DNA of 5,627 nucleotides, from contig SLSQ01000226.1 of the NCBI GenBank assembly GCA_007130355.1, positions 1-5,627 of the forward strand. The letters are read 5' to 3'. This document shows, in pieces, positions 4,529 through 5,627 of this stretch (positions are counted from its first letter, which is position 1; each line of letters opens with the position of its first letter). This DNA is from Trueperaceae bacterium. GTDB lineage: Bacteria > Deinococcota > Deinococci > Deinococcales > Trueperaceae. The translations under genes and the position numbers were made by a program. The notes beneath the pieces were generated by a model, which made no database searches, was not told the DNA's origin, and saw only the letters and a program-made list of their open reading frames with translations.

Positions 4529-5627
4529 ATGTCCGAAGCCCCGATCTCCGCAGCCGCGGCCCTCGCCGCGGCCGAGTTCCCGCACCGACGCTTCGATCCT
4601 CTCGGCGGCGGCACGGTGCTGGTGAGTCCGCACCGGACCCGGCGGCCTTGGCGCGGACGGCAGGAGCCGGTCGCGGCTCCGGAGCGTCCGCGGCACGACC
4701 CCACCTGCACCCTCTGCCCCGGCAACGAGCGGGCGGGCGGGCGTCGCAACCCGGAGTACATCGGCACCTTCGTCTTCGACAACGACTTCCCCGCCCTGCT
4801 CGACGCGACCTGGGCCGACCCCGCCGCGCACCCTCCGCTGCTGGCCGCCGAACCGGTGCGCGGACGCTGCCAGGTGATCTGCTTCTCGCCCCGCCACGAC
4901 CTGACGCTGAGCGGCTTCGACCGGCCCGGTCTGCGCCGCGTGGTCGATCTCTGGGCCGACCGGACCGAGGTGCTCGGTCGCGACTGGCGCTGGGTGCAGA
5001 TCTTCGAGAACCAGGGGGCCGAGATGGGTGCGAGCGTGCCCCACCCGCACGGACAGGTGTGGGCGCTCGACCGCCTGCCCGCCTGGGTCGGCCGCGAGGA
5101 CGCGAACCAGCGCGCCTGGGCCGACCGGCACGGCGAGCCGCTGCTGGTCGCCTACCATCGGACCGAACGGGAGCGCCGCGCGCGCCTGGTCCTGCGGCAC
5201 GGCGATTGGACGGCGCTGGTGCCGTGGTGGGCGGTCTGGCCGTACGAACTGCTGCTGCTGCCGACCCGGCCGGTCGCGCGGCTTTCCGACCTGACCTTCG
5301 CCGAGCGCGACGACCTGGCCGGTCTGCTCGACCGGCTCTTCCCCGCCCTCGACGCCCTCTTCGACGCGCCCTTCCCGTACACGATGGGCTGGCACGGCGC
5401 CCCCACCGGCCCCGACGCGGCCGGCGAGGACCTCGACCACTGGCAGCTCCACGCGCACCTCTATCCGCCGCTGCTGCGGAGCGCGACGGTACGGAAGTTC
5501 ATGGTCGGGTTCGAGATGCTGGGCGAACCGCAGCGCGACCTGACCCCCGAACAGGCGGCCGCGAACCTGCGCGACGCCGTGCGCCGCGCCGGCGTGGCCG
5601 ACGCGCCCGACGACGCGCTCGACGACG
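4529..5627 (+). CDS. galT: Galactose-1-phosphate uridylyltransferase (3' end just outside window)
   Basis: Leloir-pathway enzyme exchanging UMP between UDP-glucose and galactose-1-phosphate through a uridylylated histidine. 366 residues are visible with no stop; the E. coli enzyme has 348, so only a few are probably missing. Catalytic HPHGQ is at 172-176, with H174 the nucleophile. The structural zinc set is C60 and C63 (CTLC), H123 and H172, each offset by 8 from the E. coli numbering. The second metal set E190, H289, H308 and H310 is also present. The C-terminal family signature LYPPLLRSATVRKFMVG starts near 311. All key residues are intact, so it should be active. An in-frame ATG at 4517 would add four residues, but it lies inside the candidate -10 box, so ATG 4529 is preferred. 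The gene points away from the HD-GYP gene; a downstream galK would be natural but is out of view. Confidence 0.97.
   Translation, partial: MSEAPISAAAALAAAEFPHRRFDPLGGGTVLVSPHRTRRPWRGRQEPVAAPERPRHDPTCTLCPGNERAGGRRNPEYIGTFVFDNDFPALLDATWADPAAHPPLLAAEPVRGRCQVICFSPRHDLTLSGFDRPGLRRVVDLWADRTEVLGRDWRWVQIFENQGAEMGASVPHPHGQVWALDRLPAWVGREDANQRAWADRHGEPLLVAYHRTERERRARLVLRHGDWTALVPWWAVWPYELLLLPTRPVARLSDLTFAERDDLAGLLDRLFPALDALFDAPFPYTMGWHGAPTGPDAAGEDLDHWQLHAHLYPPLLRSATVRKFMVGFEMLGEPQRDLTPEQAAANLRDAVRRAGVADAPDDALDD

Noticed and set aside
3039..4625. Open frame of 528 codons on the plus strand opposite the HD-GYP gene
   Set aside because: Antisense shadow of a gene with a full HHxxxDGxGYP signature; no ribosome binding site or recognisable fold.
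3386..5458. Open frame of 690 codons on the minus strand across galT and part of the HD-GYP gene
   Set aside because: It crosses two genes whose proteins are unmistakable in other frames; its translation is low-complexity Arg/Pro/Ser typical of a shadow frame.
1..5627. tRNA, rRNA, CRISPR array, insertion sequence or attachment site
   Set aside because: I found no cloverleaf, spaced direct repeats with spacers, transposase-like protein or paired terminal repeats on either strand.

Overview
The window is very GC-rich (by eye about 70%) and is ordinary bacterial chromosome. It holds a ribosomal-protein/GTPase operon on the minus strand, followed, in reverse map order, by a divergent gene pair. 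The order rplU-rpmA-obgE-yqeK and then a probable LytR-type gene, the absence of nadD between obgE and yqeK, and a galT start that looks leaderless suggest a Deinococcota lineage (perhaps Trueperales). This placement is inference from gene order and style, not from a marker search.

Minus strand, in transcription order. A membrane-anchored HD-GYP c-di-GMP phosphodiesterase starts at a GTG at 4298 and ends at 3183. After 107 bp of non-coding DNA that I can read a promoter in (-10 at 3070-3075), a structured leader of about 125 nt precedes rplU (L21, 2937-2632). It is followed 18 nt later by rpmA (L27, 2613-2335). After an 85-nt gap with a 10-bp hairpin comes obgE (2249-891). After an 86-nt gap with a two-tier hairpin comes yqeK (804-178), and then the N-terminal end of a single-pass membrane protein that leaves the window at position 1. 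The rplU-to-yqeK block is a ribosome-assembly and stress-linked operon: two 50S proteins, the GTPase that helps 50S maturation, and an HD hydrolase of the Ap4A-cleaving type.

Plus strand. galT (galactose-1-phosphate uridylyltransferase) starts at 4529 and runs off the right edge at 5627, very near its expected end. It is divergent from the HD-GYP gene. The 230-bp space between them carries two dyads, one over each candidate promoter, and a run of 12-bp repeats.

Nothing in the window looks like a mobile element, CRISPR array, tRNA/rRNA gene or novel defence system. The points worth a second look are regulatory: the rplU leader, the operon's intergenic hairpins, the 12-bp repeat run, the galT start region, and a His in place of Asn in the NKxD motif of Obg. 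The many long open frames antisense to these genes are high-GC shadows.
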